Below are positions 47,975 to 57,571 of a stretch of DNA of 64,000 bases, in pieces. The position numbers were made by a program, and so were the translations under genes. The first letter of the stretch is position 1; every line of letters starts with the position of its first letter. Source of the DNA: Lachnospiraceae bacterium (GTDB lineage Bacteria > Bacillota > Clostridia > Lachnospirales > Lachnospiraceae); the NCBI GenBank assembly GCA_015057835.1, contig SVDL01000004.1:1-64000 (forward strand), in the 5' to 3' direction. The notes beneath the pieces are model-generated. The model worked only from the letters and a program-made list of their open reading frames with translations. It searched no databases and was not told the origin of the DNA.

Positions 47975-50440
47975 ATGAAAAGAGAACTGGATAAACAAGA
48001 ATTCATCAAAGAAGTCAAAGAAAATCTTAGAAGACTGTATAGAGTAGATCTGGAGGAGGCGACACAGCAGCAGAAATTTGTGGCAGTCGCCGAAGAAGTG
48101 GAAGATATTATCATCGGGGACTGGATGGCTTCGCAGAGAACAAATCTCAAGAAACATCCCAAAACCGTCATTTATCTCTCGATGGAGTTCCTGATCGGCA
48201 GAGCCCTCGGAAATAACCTTCTGAATCTCGGAATTTACGACGCCGTCAGGGAAGCACTGGACGAGATCGGCCTTGATCTCAACGCGATCGAGGACGAGGA
48301 ACCGGAGCCGGCTCTCGGCAACGGCGGTCTCGGACGTCTTGCGGCCTGCTTCCTCGATTCGCTGGCGACGGGCGGCTACAGCGCTTACGGATGCGGTATT
48401 CGCTATCATTACGGTATGTTCAAGCAGAAGATCAAAGACGGTTTCCAGGTCGAAGCGCCGGACAACTGGCTGAAGAATCTCTATCCGTTTGAGCTGAAGC
48501 GTCCGGAATATGCCAAAGAGATCCGCTTCGGCGGCAATACCCGCACCGAGTACGATGAAAAGCTCGGCAAAAACCGCTATCTGTATGAAAATTATTCCTC
48601 GGTGCGTGCCGTGCCCTATGACATGCCGATCGTCGGCTACGGCAATCACGCCGTTGATACGCTGCGTCTCTGGGATGCGGAGGCAATCAACGATTTCGAG
48701 CTGGAAGCATTTGATAAGGGCGATTATCAGAAAGCGGTCGAGCAGGAAAACCTTGCCAGAACCATCACGGAAGTGCTCTATCCCAACGATAACCATGAGT
48801 CCGGCAAGGAACTGCGCCTGAAACAGCAGTATTTCTTCATTTCTGCTTCTCTTCAGGTCGTCCTTGACAAATATGTCAGAGCGTTTGGAACGGATTTCAG
48901 CCGTTTCCCGGAAAGATATGTCTTCCAGATGAATGATACGCATCCGTCAGTGGCAGTCGCGGAACTCATGAGACTGTTCATGGATGAATATCACCTTGAA
49001 TGGGATGAAGCGTGGGAGATCGTTACCTCTTCCTGCGCTTACACGAACCATACAATCATGCAGGAAGCTCTTGAAAAATGGCCGACCGGTCTCTTTTCGA
49101 GGCTTCTGCCGAGAGTCTACCAGATCATTGAGGAGATCAACCGCCGCTTCCTCCTTGAAGTGGAGGCGAAATTCCCGAATGATCAGGCGAGAAAGGACCG
49201 TATGTCCATCATCGGAGACGGACAGGTGCGCATGGCTTACCTCGCCATGGTCGGCAGCTATTCCGTCAACGGCGTTGCGGCGTTGCACACAGAGATCCTC
49301 AAAAACAACGTGCTGAAAGACTTCTATGAGATGTGGCCGGAGAAGTTCTCCAACAAGACGAACGGCATCACGCAGAGAAGGTTCCTCGGACACGGAAATC
49401 CGCTGCTCGCGGCATATGTCACGGAGAAAGTCGGCGACGGATGGCAGACGGATCTCTCAAAGATCGCCGGCCTGAAGAAATATATCGACGATCCGGCAGA
49501 GCGCAAAGCATTCATGGATATCAAGCGTGCCAATAAGGTGCGTCTTGCCGCCTATATCAAAGAGAACAACGGGATCGACGTGGATCCGGATTCGATCTTT
49601 GACGTACAGGTCAAGCGCCTGCACGAATACAAGAGACAGCTGCTCAACATCCTTCACGTGATGTATCTGTACAATCAGATCAAGGAGAACCCGCAAATCG
49701 ACATCTATCCGCGCACTTACATTTTCGGCGCGAAGGCTTCGGCGGGCTACCAGATCGCGAAGCTGATCATCAAGCTGATCAATTCGGTGGCGGATGTCGT
49801 CAATAACGATCCGGACGTCGCGGGCAGGATCAAAGTAGTGTTTATCGAAAACTACCGCGTATCGAACGGCGAGATCATATTTGCCGCCGCGGACGTCTCC
49901 GAGCAGATCTCTACGGCGAGCCGCGAAGCTTCCGGCACCGGCAATATGAAATTCATGCTGAACGGAGCACCGACCCTCGGAACGATGGACGGCGCGAACG
50001 TGGAGATCGTAGAGGAAGTCGGCGCGGAAAATGCCTTTATTTTCGGGCTCTCCGCGGATGAAGTTCTCCGTCTTGAGCGGACAAGGGAGTACAATCCCCG
50101 CGCGATCTATGATTTCGATAAAGACATTCACCGGATTCTTGACCAGCTGGTCGACGGGACGTATTCCCGGGACAAGGAACTGTTCCGTCCGATCTACCAG
50201 TCGCTCTTAGACGGCTGGAACGGTTCCTGCGCGGATCCGTACTTCATTCTGGCGGATTTCCGCTCCTATGCGGATGCGCAGAAGAGAGTGGAGGAAGCTT
50301 ACAGGGATAAAGACCGCTGGGCAAGAATGGCTATGATGAACACCGCCTGCAGCGGAAAGTTCTCCTCGGACCGCACGATCAAAGATTATGTGGATGATAT
50401 CTGGGGACTGCAGTCGGTTACAGTAGATTTAGAAGGGTGA
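47975..50440 (+). CDS. glgP: Glycogen/starch/alpha-glucan phosphorylase (GT35)
   Basis: LGNGGLGRLAACFLDSLATGGYSAYGCGIRYHYGMF; EASGTGNMKFMLNGAPTLGTMDGANVEI PLP-site region. Confidence 0.96.
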   Translation: MKRELDKQEFIKEVKENLRRLYRVDLEEATQQQKFVAVAEEVEDIIIGDWMASQRTNLKKHPKTVIYLSMEFLIGRALGNNLLNLGIYDAVREALDEIGLDLNAIEDEEPEPALGNGGLGRLAACFLDSLATGGYSAYGCGIRYHYGMFKQKIKDGFQVEAPDNWLKNLYPFELKRPEYAKEIRFGGNTRTEYDEKLGKNRYLYENYSSVRAVPYDMPIVGYGNHAVDTLRLWDAEAINDFELEAFDKGDYQKAVEQENLARTITEVLYPNDNHESGKELRLKQQYFFISASLQVVLDKYVRAFGTDFSRFPERYVFQMNDTHPSVAVAELMRLFMDEYHLEWDEAWEIVTSSCAYTNHTIMQEALEKWPTGLFSRLLPRVYQIIEEINRRFLLEVEAKFPNDQARKDRMSIIGDGQVRMAYLAMVGSYSVNGVAALHTEILKNNVLKDFYEMWPEKFSNKTNGITQRRFLGHGNPLLAAYVTEKVGDGWQTDLSKIAGLKKYIDDPAERKAFMDIKRANKVRLAAYIKENNGIDVDPDSIFDVQVKRLHEYKRQLLNILHVMYLYNQIKENPQIDIYPRTYIFGAKASAGYQIAKLIIKLINSVADVVNNDPDVAGRIKVVFIENYRVSNGEIIFAAADVSEQISTASREASGTGNMKFMLNGAPTLGTMDGANVEIVEEVGAENAFIFGLSADEVLRLERTREYNPRAIYDFDKDIHRILDQLVDGTYSRDKELFRPIYQSLLDGWNGSCADPYFILADFRSYADAQKRVEEAYRDKDRWARMAMMNTACSGKFSSDRTIKDYVDDIWGLQSVTVDLEG

Positions 50441-50467
50441 TCACAGATTGGCATATCATTTTGAGAG

Positions 50468-53400
50468 GTGATTGCGTTGGATAAGGAAGAGTACAGGATA
50501 CGTCTGGAAAGCATACGGACACTGGCTGCGCAGCAGGATTTTTCCGCCGCTGCGCAGGTAGCGGATACGGTTGACTGGAAAAGAGTCAAAAGCGTCCGCA
50601 CGCTCTGTATGATCGCAGAGATCTATGAGGCGGCGGAACAGCCGGAGGACGCGAAAAAGGTCCTTCAGTTCGCTTACTGGCGCGCTCATGACAGCAAGAC
50701 GGTTCTTTACAGGCTGACCGAGATCAATATCAAAACAGGAGATTTTCAGGAAGCGCTGAAATACTGTGATGAATTTGAGCTTCTGTCGCCGAAGGACGAG
50801 ACACGTTATCTGCTTCGTTACAGACTTCTCACCGCGCGCCGCGATCCGCTCGAATCCAGGATCCGGCTCCTCGAAAACTATCGTGAAACGCGTTTTACGG
50901 AAAAATGGGCGTATGAACTCGCACTGCTGTACAGGGAAAACGGACAGGAAGAAAAGTGCGTGCAGCTCCTTGACGATATGATCGTCTGGTTCCCGGACGG
51001 AAAATACCAGGACAAAGCAAGAGCACTGCGGGATCAGGTCAGGAAGAATGCGCCGGAAGAAAAGCCGGCTCCGGAAGCCCGCATCACGGATACGGTGGAG
51101 ATCAAGCCGGAAATGCTGAGAAGGCGGCCGGAAAAGCCGATCGCGGAAGACGCTTTCCGCCGCACGGAAGACAGCGCGGTGAAGACACAGCTGGCAGACA
51201 GCTGGAGGACCCTCGTCTCCGGGATCCGGACCGGGGAGATCCAGATCGAAGTCCCGGAGAACGTACTGACTTTCCCGGAAGATGATGAACCGGAGACCGG
51301 CTACGTAAGACCGGATCCGAAAAATGTGAAAGCTCTTGAGCCGGAGACTATCGGCCGCACGACGATAGCGCCGCCGACGCCGGATGCGAGAGCGGAAGAC
51401 GGCGTCCAGATCACGATCGATGATTATATGAACGGTTCTGCTCCGTCCAAATCCGGCAATGAGCTGGATGAGCTTCTGAGCGAGACCAGCGCGCACCTCG
51501 CGAGCGCGGTCGCGTCGGGACGATATGACAGGATCAGGACAGAGGATACTGCCGGGGAAGAGGAGGCTCTTCCGTACGGACAGATGTCCTTTGAGGATTT
51601 CATGCCGGAACTCCAGGATGAGACAGCGGATGAGAGCGGCGAAAAAGACGCTGCAGGCGATATGGATCCGCTCACGAAACTGTACGGCAAAGAGACGGAT
51701 GAGACGCTGGGACTTACGAAATCCTACAGCCTCGAGAGAGACGTCGTCAAAGAGATCGCCAATCAGGAAAAGAAAAAAGCGAGCGATGAAGAAGAAAAAC
51801 GGCGCCGCAAGGCAGTCGCGCAGACGCTCCGCTCGGCAGGCGTGATCACGGAGGAGATTCCGGAAACGGAGCAGCAGACGCAGGATCACTGGAATCAGGA
51901 CGCGGAGGCAGTTTCGGAAGCCGATGAGACCGCGGAGAAGTCTGCCGCGGAGGAAATTGTCGCGGAAGCGGATGACGCCGGGGAGTCTGTCTCCGAAGCA
52001 AAACAGAGCATTGAAGAGATGCTCCGGGAAGCGGAAGAAGACGACGAGCCTGTTGTCCGTGTGCCCAGAAAGAAAAAGAGGGCCGATTTCGGAGGATGGC
52101 TCGGGAAGATCCTTCGCGGGGACGCGGAAGATGATGATGATTTCCGGGAAGAAGAGGATACGGATGCCGCTGAGACAGATCAGGAAATGTCCCTTCCGGA
52201 AGAGAAAGAAATAGGCATCCCGGAAGAATTCCCCGTGAAGCCTGTAATCGATACGGGATTCCTTGAGGAAGCAGCCGAAGAAGTGACCGGAGAGAGTCCG
52301 GAAGAAGCGGAAGATACCGCCGGCCAAGAAGAGACCGGCGCAGAGGACGCCGCTGTTCTGAACGAATCCGCGGAAGAAGAAACCGCCGGTCCGGAAGAGA
52401 CTGCGGCGGAAGAGGAAACAGAGGTTCAGGCGGCTCTTCAGGAAGAAGAGAACACCGACGGAGAGGACTTCTCCGAAGAAGAACCTGTCAGACCCGCAAA
52501 GAAAACAAAGAAAAAAGGCGGACTGTTCGCATTCCTGAATGCGCTGCGGCTGAACGACGAGGACGATTTCGAGGAAGAAGAGGAAGAAGACGTTCCCGCG
52601 GCTGAAACGGTCAGCGAAGAAGCCGGAGAGGACGAAGCTTCGGTGCAGACAGCGGAAATCACGCCGGACGAAGAAGAAAAAGAGGCAGAAGGCGCATCGG
52701 AGGCGGAGGCTGCGGATGACCTCACCTGGATCGACGAGTGGAAAGCGGCGGCGGAAGAAAGCGCTCAGGAAACGGAGCGCGCGATGGCTGCGGAAGAGGA
52801 AGAAACGCCCGCGGAGCCGTCGGAAACGGAAGCTGCGGCCGCGGAAGAAGCTTCTTCGGAAGTCTTCCCGGAGGAGACGGAAGAAGAGACCGATTCCACC
52901 CAGACGCTGATCGAGGCGATCGCTTCCTCACCGGAAGTCATGAAACGGCTTCCCGTCGAGCCGAGGCCTTTCGACGATACGGAAAAAGAGATCTTCTCCT
53001 ATTTCACGAGAGTCCCCGGAATGAGCGAGCAGATCACCATGGCGCTGAGCGATGTCCACAACAACGCCGGCGACAAGACCTCCCGCTCCGGAAATATTAT
53101 GGTCATCGGACGGCAGGGAGCCGGAAAGACACATCTCACGGACGCGATCATGACGGCGGTCTGCAGGGACCTCGGCATTCACGCCACACGCTGCGCCAAG
53201 ATCATCGCCTCGGAATTCAATGAGAAGAATCCCGCGGAGGTCGTGTCGAAGCTCATGGGCGGTTTCCTCGTGATCGAGGGCGCCGGAGAACTGAACGACG
53301 ACGCGGTGGAAAAACTTCTCCGCGCGATGGAATTCAGGACAGACCACCTGGTGGTGATGCTCGAGGACGAGAAGGCGGACCTCAAGGCGCTTCTGCTCCG

Positions 53401-53722
53401 TCACCCCGAGATCGAAGACAAATTTACGTCGACCATCGTTATACCGGTCTTTACCAATGACGAACTTGTCACGTTTGCCAAGGCGTACGCAAAGGAAAAA
53501 GGATACCGGATGGATGAGATGGGCATTCTCGCCCTCTACACCATGATCGGCGACAACCAGAGCGCTACGGAACCGGTGACGGTAGGAAAAGTCAGGGAAA
53601 TGATGGATGCCGCCATCGAGAAAGCGGACAGCGGCGCAAGAAGGATCGGACGGCGCTTCTCAAAGAAGTCCGTTGACAAAGACGGAAGGATCCTTCTCAG
53701 AGAAAAAGATTTTGACATCTGA
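50468..53722 (+). CDS. TPR-like N-terminus + long acidic low-complexity linker + CbxX/EccA-like AAA domain
   Basis: Helical-repeat N-terminus; about 600-residue E/A/D-rich middle; GNIMVIGRQGAGKTHLTDAIM Walker A; FTSTIVIPVFTNDELVTFAKAYAKEKGYRMDE CbxX-like C-terminal part. Confidence 0.75.
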   Translation: MIALDKEEYRIRLESIRTLAAQQDFSAAAQVADTVDWKRVKSVRTLCMIAEIYEAAEQPEDAKKVLQFAYWRAHDSKTVLYRLTEINIKTGDFQEALKYCDEFELLSPKDETRYLLRYRLLTARRDPLESRIRLLENYRETRFTEKWAYELALLYRENGQEEKCVQLLDDMIVWFPDGKYQDKARALRDQVRKNAPEEKPAPEARITDTVEIKPEMLRRRPEKPIAEDAFRRTEDSAVKTQLADSWRTLVSGIRTGEIQIEVPENVLTFPEDDEPETGYVRPDPKNVKALEPETIGRTTIAPPTPDARAEDGVQITIDDYMNGSAPSKSGNELDELLSETSAHLASAVASGRYDRIRTEDTAGEEEALPYGQMSFEDFMPELQDETADESGEKDAAGDMDPLTKLYGKETDETLGLTKSYSLERDVVKEIANQEKKKASDEEEKRRRKAVAQTLRSAGVITEEIPETEQQTQDHWNQDAEAVSEADETAEKSAAEEIVAEADDAGESVSEAKQSIEEMLREAEEDDEPVVRVPRKKKRADFGGWLGKILRGDAEDDDDFREEEDTDAAETDQEMSLPEEKEIGIPEEFPVKPVIDTGFLEEAAEEVTGESPEEAEDTAGQEETGAEDAAVLNESAEEETAGPEETAAEEETEVQAALQEEENTDGEDFSEEEPVRPAKKTKKKGGLFAFLNALRLNDEDDFEEEEEEDVPAAETVSEEAGEDEASVQTAEITPDEEEKEAEGASEAEAADDLTWIDEWKAAAEESAQETERAMAAEEEETPAEPSETEAAAAEEASSEVFPEETEEETDSTQTLIEAIASSPEVMKRLPVEPRPFDDTEKEIFSYFTRVPGMSEQITMALSDVHNNAGDKTSRSGNIMVIGRQGAGKTHLTDAIMTAVCRDLGIHATRCAKIIASEFNEKNPAEVVSKLMGGFLVIEGAGELNDDAVEKLLRAMEFRTDHLVVMLEDEKADLKALLLRHPEIEDKFTSTIVIPVFTNDELVTFAKAYAKEKGYRMDEMGILALYTMIGDNQSATEPVTVGKVREMMDAAIEKADSGARRIGRRFSKKSVDKDGRILLREKDFDI

Positions 53723-53733
53723 TGATGAACAGC

Positions 53734-53768
53734 CCCGGGCGGAGGCACATTCGCCCGGGACTTTTTTT
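53734..53768 (+). terminator. Rho-independent terminator
   Basis: CCCGGGCG-loop-CGCCCGGG followed by ACTTTTTTT. Confidence 0.88.
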
Positions 53769-53806
53769 GAGTGACCGTACGCACCCCCATAAGAGGATAT
53801 ACGGAA

Positions 53807-54763
53807 ATGGAATATATCGGCAATTTCACACAGACGGAACAGATTCTGAAGAGGCACGGGTTCACGATCCGGAAGAAATACGGACAGAATTTCCTGATCG
53901 ATCCGGGCACTCTCACAAAGATCGTGGACACGGCGGAAGTCGGCCCCTCGGACATCGTGCTGGAGATCGGTCCGGGACTCGGCACGCTGACGCAGTATCT
54001 CGCGTCCCGCGCGAAAAAAGTGATCGCGGTCGAGATCGACAGTCACCTGATCCCGATCCTTGCGGAGACGCTGGCGGATTATCCCAACGCGGAAGTGGTT
54101 CACGCGGATATTCTGAAATTCGATATTGACGCCTGTTTTGACAGGGTCAGGGAAGAAAATGAAAAGATCCGCCGTCCGGAAGAAGACGGTGAAGGATCCG
54201 GACAGGTCTTCGGAGATGAAGCAGAAGAGGAAGTGCGGTATAAAGTAGTCGCAAATCTCCCTTATTACATCACGACACCGGTTCTCATGAAGCTTCTGGA
54301 AGGGAAGACGCATTTTGACACCATGCTTTTCATGGTGCAGAAAGAAGTGGCGGAGCGCATGTGCGCCGCGCCGGGGAGCAAGGATTACGGAGCGCTCACA
54401 TTGGCTGCGGCGTATTACACGGAGATCCGGATCGCGGGCACGGTTTCCCCGTCCTGCTTTATTCCGAGGCCCGGAGTCGACAGCGCGCTTCTTCTCATGC
54501 ATGTGTGGAAAGAAAGACCGGTCGGGGTCATCGACGAAAAACAGATGTTTGCCCTGATCAGGGGATCTTTTAATCAGCGCAGAAAAACGCTGGTCAACGG
54601 GATCGCGGGATTTGAGGGTCTGCCATTCACAAAAGATGAGGTAAAAAAAGCCCTGGAAGAAATGGAACTGCCCGCGAACGTCAGAGGAGAAGCCCTTACA
54701 CTCGCCCAGTTTGCGGCGCTGTCGGACCAGCTGACACACCTGTCCCGTCAAAGGCCGGAATAA
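53807..54763 (+). CDS. rsmA: 16S rRNA (adenine1518-N6/adenine1519-N6)-dimethyltransferase
   Basis: KKYGQNFLIDPGTLTKIV, VLEIGPGLGTLTQYL, VVANLPYYITTPVLMKLL, FIPRPGVDSALL. Confidence 0.95.
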   Translation: MEYIGNFTQTEQILKRHGFTIRKKYGQNFLIDPGTLTKIVDTAEVGPSDIVLEIGPGLGTLTQYLASRAKKVIAVEIDSHLIPILAETLADYPNAEVVHADILKFDIDACFDRVREENEKIRRPEEDGEGSGQVFGDEAEEEVRYKVVANLPYYITTPVLMKLLEGKTHFDTMLFMVQKEVAERMCAAPGSKDYGALTLAAAYYTEIRIAGTVSPSCFIPRPGVDSALLLMHVWKERPVGVIDEKQMFALIRGSFNQRRKTLVNGIAGFEGLPFTKDEVKKALEEMELPANVRGEALTLAQFAALSDQLTHLSRQRPE

Positions 54764-55673
54764 AGCTCTCAGAGACGGTCCCGCCCTCCTGGATAAATGC
54801 GTTCGTGATCCCGAGGGAGAGCGCGTAATCAACGACGCGTTTATACTCGCGCCGGGTGATGGGACGGCAGAGCTCCGGGGCAGGCCCCTGAAGACGGGGA
54901 TCCGGCGTAAACTGATTCATGAGACTGAACCAGAGCTGATCCCCGAAGGATTCATAGAGTTTCCGGATCAGTTCCATGGAGTCGCGGGTGTGGCCGGGCA
55001 GGATCAGATGGCGGACCAGGACTCCTCTCTTCATAAGGCTCCCGTCCTCTGAAAAGACCGGCACGGGCTGCTGGCGGACCATCTCCCGGACGGCGGAGAA
55101 TGCCTGCTCCGGGTAATCCGGCGCTGCGGAATATCTTCCTGCGAGGCCGCTGTCCGCGTATTTGAAATCGGTGAGATAGATATCCACGATCCCGTCAAGA
55201 AGGGAGATCGCGGAAGGCGTCTCATATCCGCTGCAGTTGTAAACGGCAGGAACAGAAAGCCCCATTGCGCGGGCTTTTTTTAGAGCGTATACAATATGCG
55301 GGAGAAAATGATCCGGCGTCACGAGGTCGATGCAGGAAGCACCCTGCGCCTCGAGCGCAAGAAAGATGTCCGCAAGGCGGTCGGCGGAAACCGCCGTTCC
55401 CTGTTTGCCGTGCGCGAGAGAATAATTCTGACAGTAAATGCAGCGGAGCTGACAGCCGCTGAAAAAGACCGCTCCCGCTCCGTAAGGACCCGCAAGGCAG
55501 GGTTCTTCCCATTTGTGAAGCGCGGCGCGGCCGATCCGAAGGTCGGCGGTTTCCCCGCAGAACCCCGTGGATCCGGCCAGCCGGTCCGCCCCGCACCTGC
55601 GCGGGCACAGACGGCAGCGGCGGTACTGTTCAAATATAGCCGTATCCGGCATTTTCCCGGTTGTGTGTATCAT
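54696..55673 (-). CDS. Radical SAM protein (AmrS/PflA-like family)
   Basis: CRLCPRRCGADRLAGSTGFCGE; FFSGCQLRCIYCQNYSLAHGKQG CxxxCxxC; VPAVYNCSGYE. Confidence 0.88.
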   Translation of the reverse strand: MIHTTGKMPDTAIFEQYRRCRLCPRRCGADRLAGSTGFCGETADLRIGRAALHKWEEPCLAGPYGAGAVFFSGCQLRCIYCQNYSLAHGKQGTAVSADRLADIFLALEAQGASCIDLVTPDHFLPHIVYALKKARAMGLSVPAVYNCSGYETPSAISLLDGIVDIYLTDFKYADSGLAGRYSAAPDYPEQAFSAVREMVRQQPVPVFSEDGSLMKRGVLVRHLILPGHTRDSMELIRKLYESFGDQLWFSLMNQFTPDPRLQGPAPELCRPITRREYKRVVDYALSLGITNAFIQEGGTVSESFIPAFDGTGVSAGPTAPQTGRV

Positions 55674-55748
55674 AGTGAGTATTTTACAATAGAAGAAATT
55701 TCAGGTCAAAGTGTGCCTTCGAGAAAGTGTAAAAAAAGGGATATATTT

Positions 55749-56660
55749 ATGTCGTATGATAAGGTAAACAGAAAATCATTCCCCGGCACGGGAATACAGG
55801 CGCGGGGAGGAGAGCACTTTCCGATCAGGGAAGTAAATGCCGATGGCTCCGTGCTCCCGGTTTTCGTGAGCCCGATGCTCGCGGAGCTGCCGGGCGTTTC
55901 CCACTGTTTCACGACCAGGGAAGGCGGCGTGAGCGAAGGTATTTTCCGAAGCCTGAACCTGAGCTTCCGAAGAGGAGATGAGACGGAGCGGGTGGAAGAA
56001 AATTACCGGCGGGTCGCATCCGCGTTCGGTGCCGCGCCGGACCGGATCGTATGCACGGATCAGACGCACACGGCAAATATCCGCGTCGCGACGGAAGCGG
56101 ACGCGGGAAAAGGAGTCACAAAACCCCGGGACTATACGGACGTGGACGGCCTTGTGACCAACGTGCCGGGACTGATCCTGGGCGTTTTTGTGGCGGACTG
56201 TGTTCCGGTTCTGCTTGCGGATCCCGCGACGGGCGCTGTCGGTGCGGTTCACTCCGGCTGGAGAGGAACTGCCGCACAGATCGGAGCAGGTGCCGTGAGA
56301 CTGATGGAAGAGCAGTACGGGACGAGAGCGGAAGACCTTATATGCGCCGTCGGACCCTCGATCTGCAGGGATTGTTATGAGGTGAGCGAAGACGTCGCGG
56401 TTCAGTTTGAGGATGTCTTTGCGGAGCGTTCCGGAGAGGCGGTATTTTACAAAGGGAAATCGCCGGAAGGCGAACCCAAATATCTCGTGGACCTGTGGCA
56501 GGCGAACCGGATCGTCCTGGAAGAGGCAGGCGTGCTTCCCGAACATATTTCGGTGACGGATGTCTGCACGGCCTGCAACTGCAGACTCCTTTTTTCGCAT
56601 CGCGCAAGCCATGGGAGAAGAGGAAACCTCGGGGCTTTTATTATGCGTGAACATAAATAA
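55749..56660 (+). CDS. pgeF: Peptidoglycan editing factor PgeF / YfiH-LACC1 family
   Basis: SHCFTTREGGVSEG, DQTHTANI, FVADCVPVLLADPATGAVGAVHSGWRGT, GPSICRDCYEV. Confidence 0.92.
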   Translation: MSYDKVNRKSFPGTGIQARGGEHFPIREVNADGSVLPVFVSPMLAELPGVSHCFTTREGGVSEGIFRSLNLSFRRGDETERVEENYRRVASAFGAAPDRIVCTDQTHTANIRVATEADAGKGVTKPRDYTDVDGLVTNVPGLILGVFVADCVPVLLADPATGAVGAVHSGWRGTAAQIGAGAVRLMEEQYGTRAEDLICAVGPSICRDCYEVSEDVAVQFEDVFAERSGEAVFYKGKSPEGEPKYLVDLWQANRIVLEEAGVLPEHISVTDVCTACNCRLLFSHRASHGRRGNLGAFIMREHK

Positions 56661-56732
56661 TTCATACACTTATCACAGGTTCTATGATAAGATAAAAATG
56701 ATCTTTCCCATGGATCATAAAGGAGGAAAACG

Positions 56733-57527
56733 ATGTATTACATTCAGAAAAGAAATATTGCTGTCTGCATTATTCTCTCGATCGTGACCTGCGGCATTTA
56801 CGGCCTCTACTGGATCTATAAGATGGCGGAGGATATCAATACGATCCGTCAGGATCCGAACGCGACATCGCCGGGTATGGTGCTGGTCCTCTCGATCGTT
56901 ACATGTGATATTTATCTGCTCTTCTGGCTTTATAAAGCCGGCGAGACGATTGACAATACCCTGGTGATGCAGGGAAGACAGGCAGGAAACAAGGGTATCC
57001 TTTACCTTCTGCTCGCGGTCTTCGGCCTCGGCATCGTCTCTTACGGCCTGCTGCAGAATGATATTAATGATCAGGCGGATATGGGACAGGGCGGCGACCG
57101 CTTCGGCGGCTACGGCAACCCCTACGGCGGCCCGTATTACGGACAGCAGGGCGGCTACGGCAACCCCTACGGCGGCCAGAACTACGGACAGCAGGGCGGC
57201 TACGGAAATCCTTACGGCGGCCAGAATTACGGTCAGCAGGGAGGATATGACAGCCAGAATCCGTACGGGACCCCCGGCAGACAGGACAATGCCCCTCAGT
57301 ACGGAAATCCGCAGAATTCCTACGGCAGCCAGCAGTATGTGAGCCCGCAGGATTCCTACGGCCAGTACGGCAGTACCCAGGGACAGGATCCTTTTGCGGG
57401 ACAGCAGCCGTCCGGCAGCAGCTTCGGCAGCGGGGATCAGCAGCCGTTCGGAAATTATCCGCAGAATACATCCGCAGCTCCGGAAGATAACAGCATTAAC
57501 AGCGACACGGATCCTTTTTCGAAATAA
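56733..57527 (+). CDS. DUF4234-like membrane protein with Gly/Tyr/Gln/Asn-rich low-complexity tail
   Basis: Three TM segments in residues 1-110 (SIVTCGIYGLYWIYKMAEDIN, VLSIVTCDIYLLFWLYK); GGYGNPYGGQNYGQQ repeats. Confidence 0.8.
   Translation: MYYIQKRNIAVCIILSIVTCGIYGLYWIYKMAEDINTIRQDPNATSPGMVLVLSIVTCDIYLLFWLYKAGETIDNTLVMQGRQAGNKGILYLLLAVFGLGIVSYGLLQNDINDQADMGQGGDRFGGYGNPYGGPYYGQQGGYGNPYGGQNYGQQGGYGNPYGGQNYGQQGGYDSQNPYGTPGRQDNAPQYGNPQNSYGSQQYVSPQDSYGQYGSTQGQDPFAGQQPSGSSFGSGDQQPFGNYPQNTSAAPEDNSINSDTDPFSK
57105..57254 (+). repeat. In-frame 45-bp tandem repeat (3 full + 1 partial)
   Basis: GGCGGCTACGGCAACCCCTACGGCGGCCAGAACTACGGACAGCAG units at 57105, 57150, 57195; degenerate at 57240. Confidence 0.92.
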
Positions 57528-57571
57528 GATCTGAAAGCCGCACAGCAGGACGAAGCTGACAGAGGCACGCG

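Noticed and set aside
50456-52327. 623-aa minus-strand Phe/Arg-rich ORF
   Set aside because: Antisense to the acidic GAA/GAG-rich linker, which reads as TTC/CTC on the other strand.
55296-55748. Extended 454-aa start for pgeF
   Set aside because: The extra N-terminus is antisense to the radical SAM gene; ATG 55749 gives a canonical PgeF-length protein.
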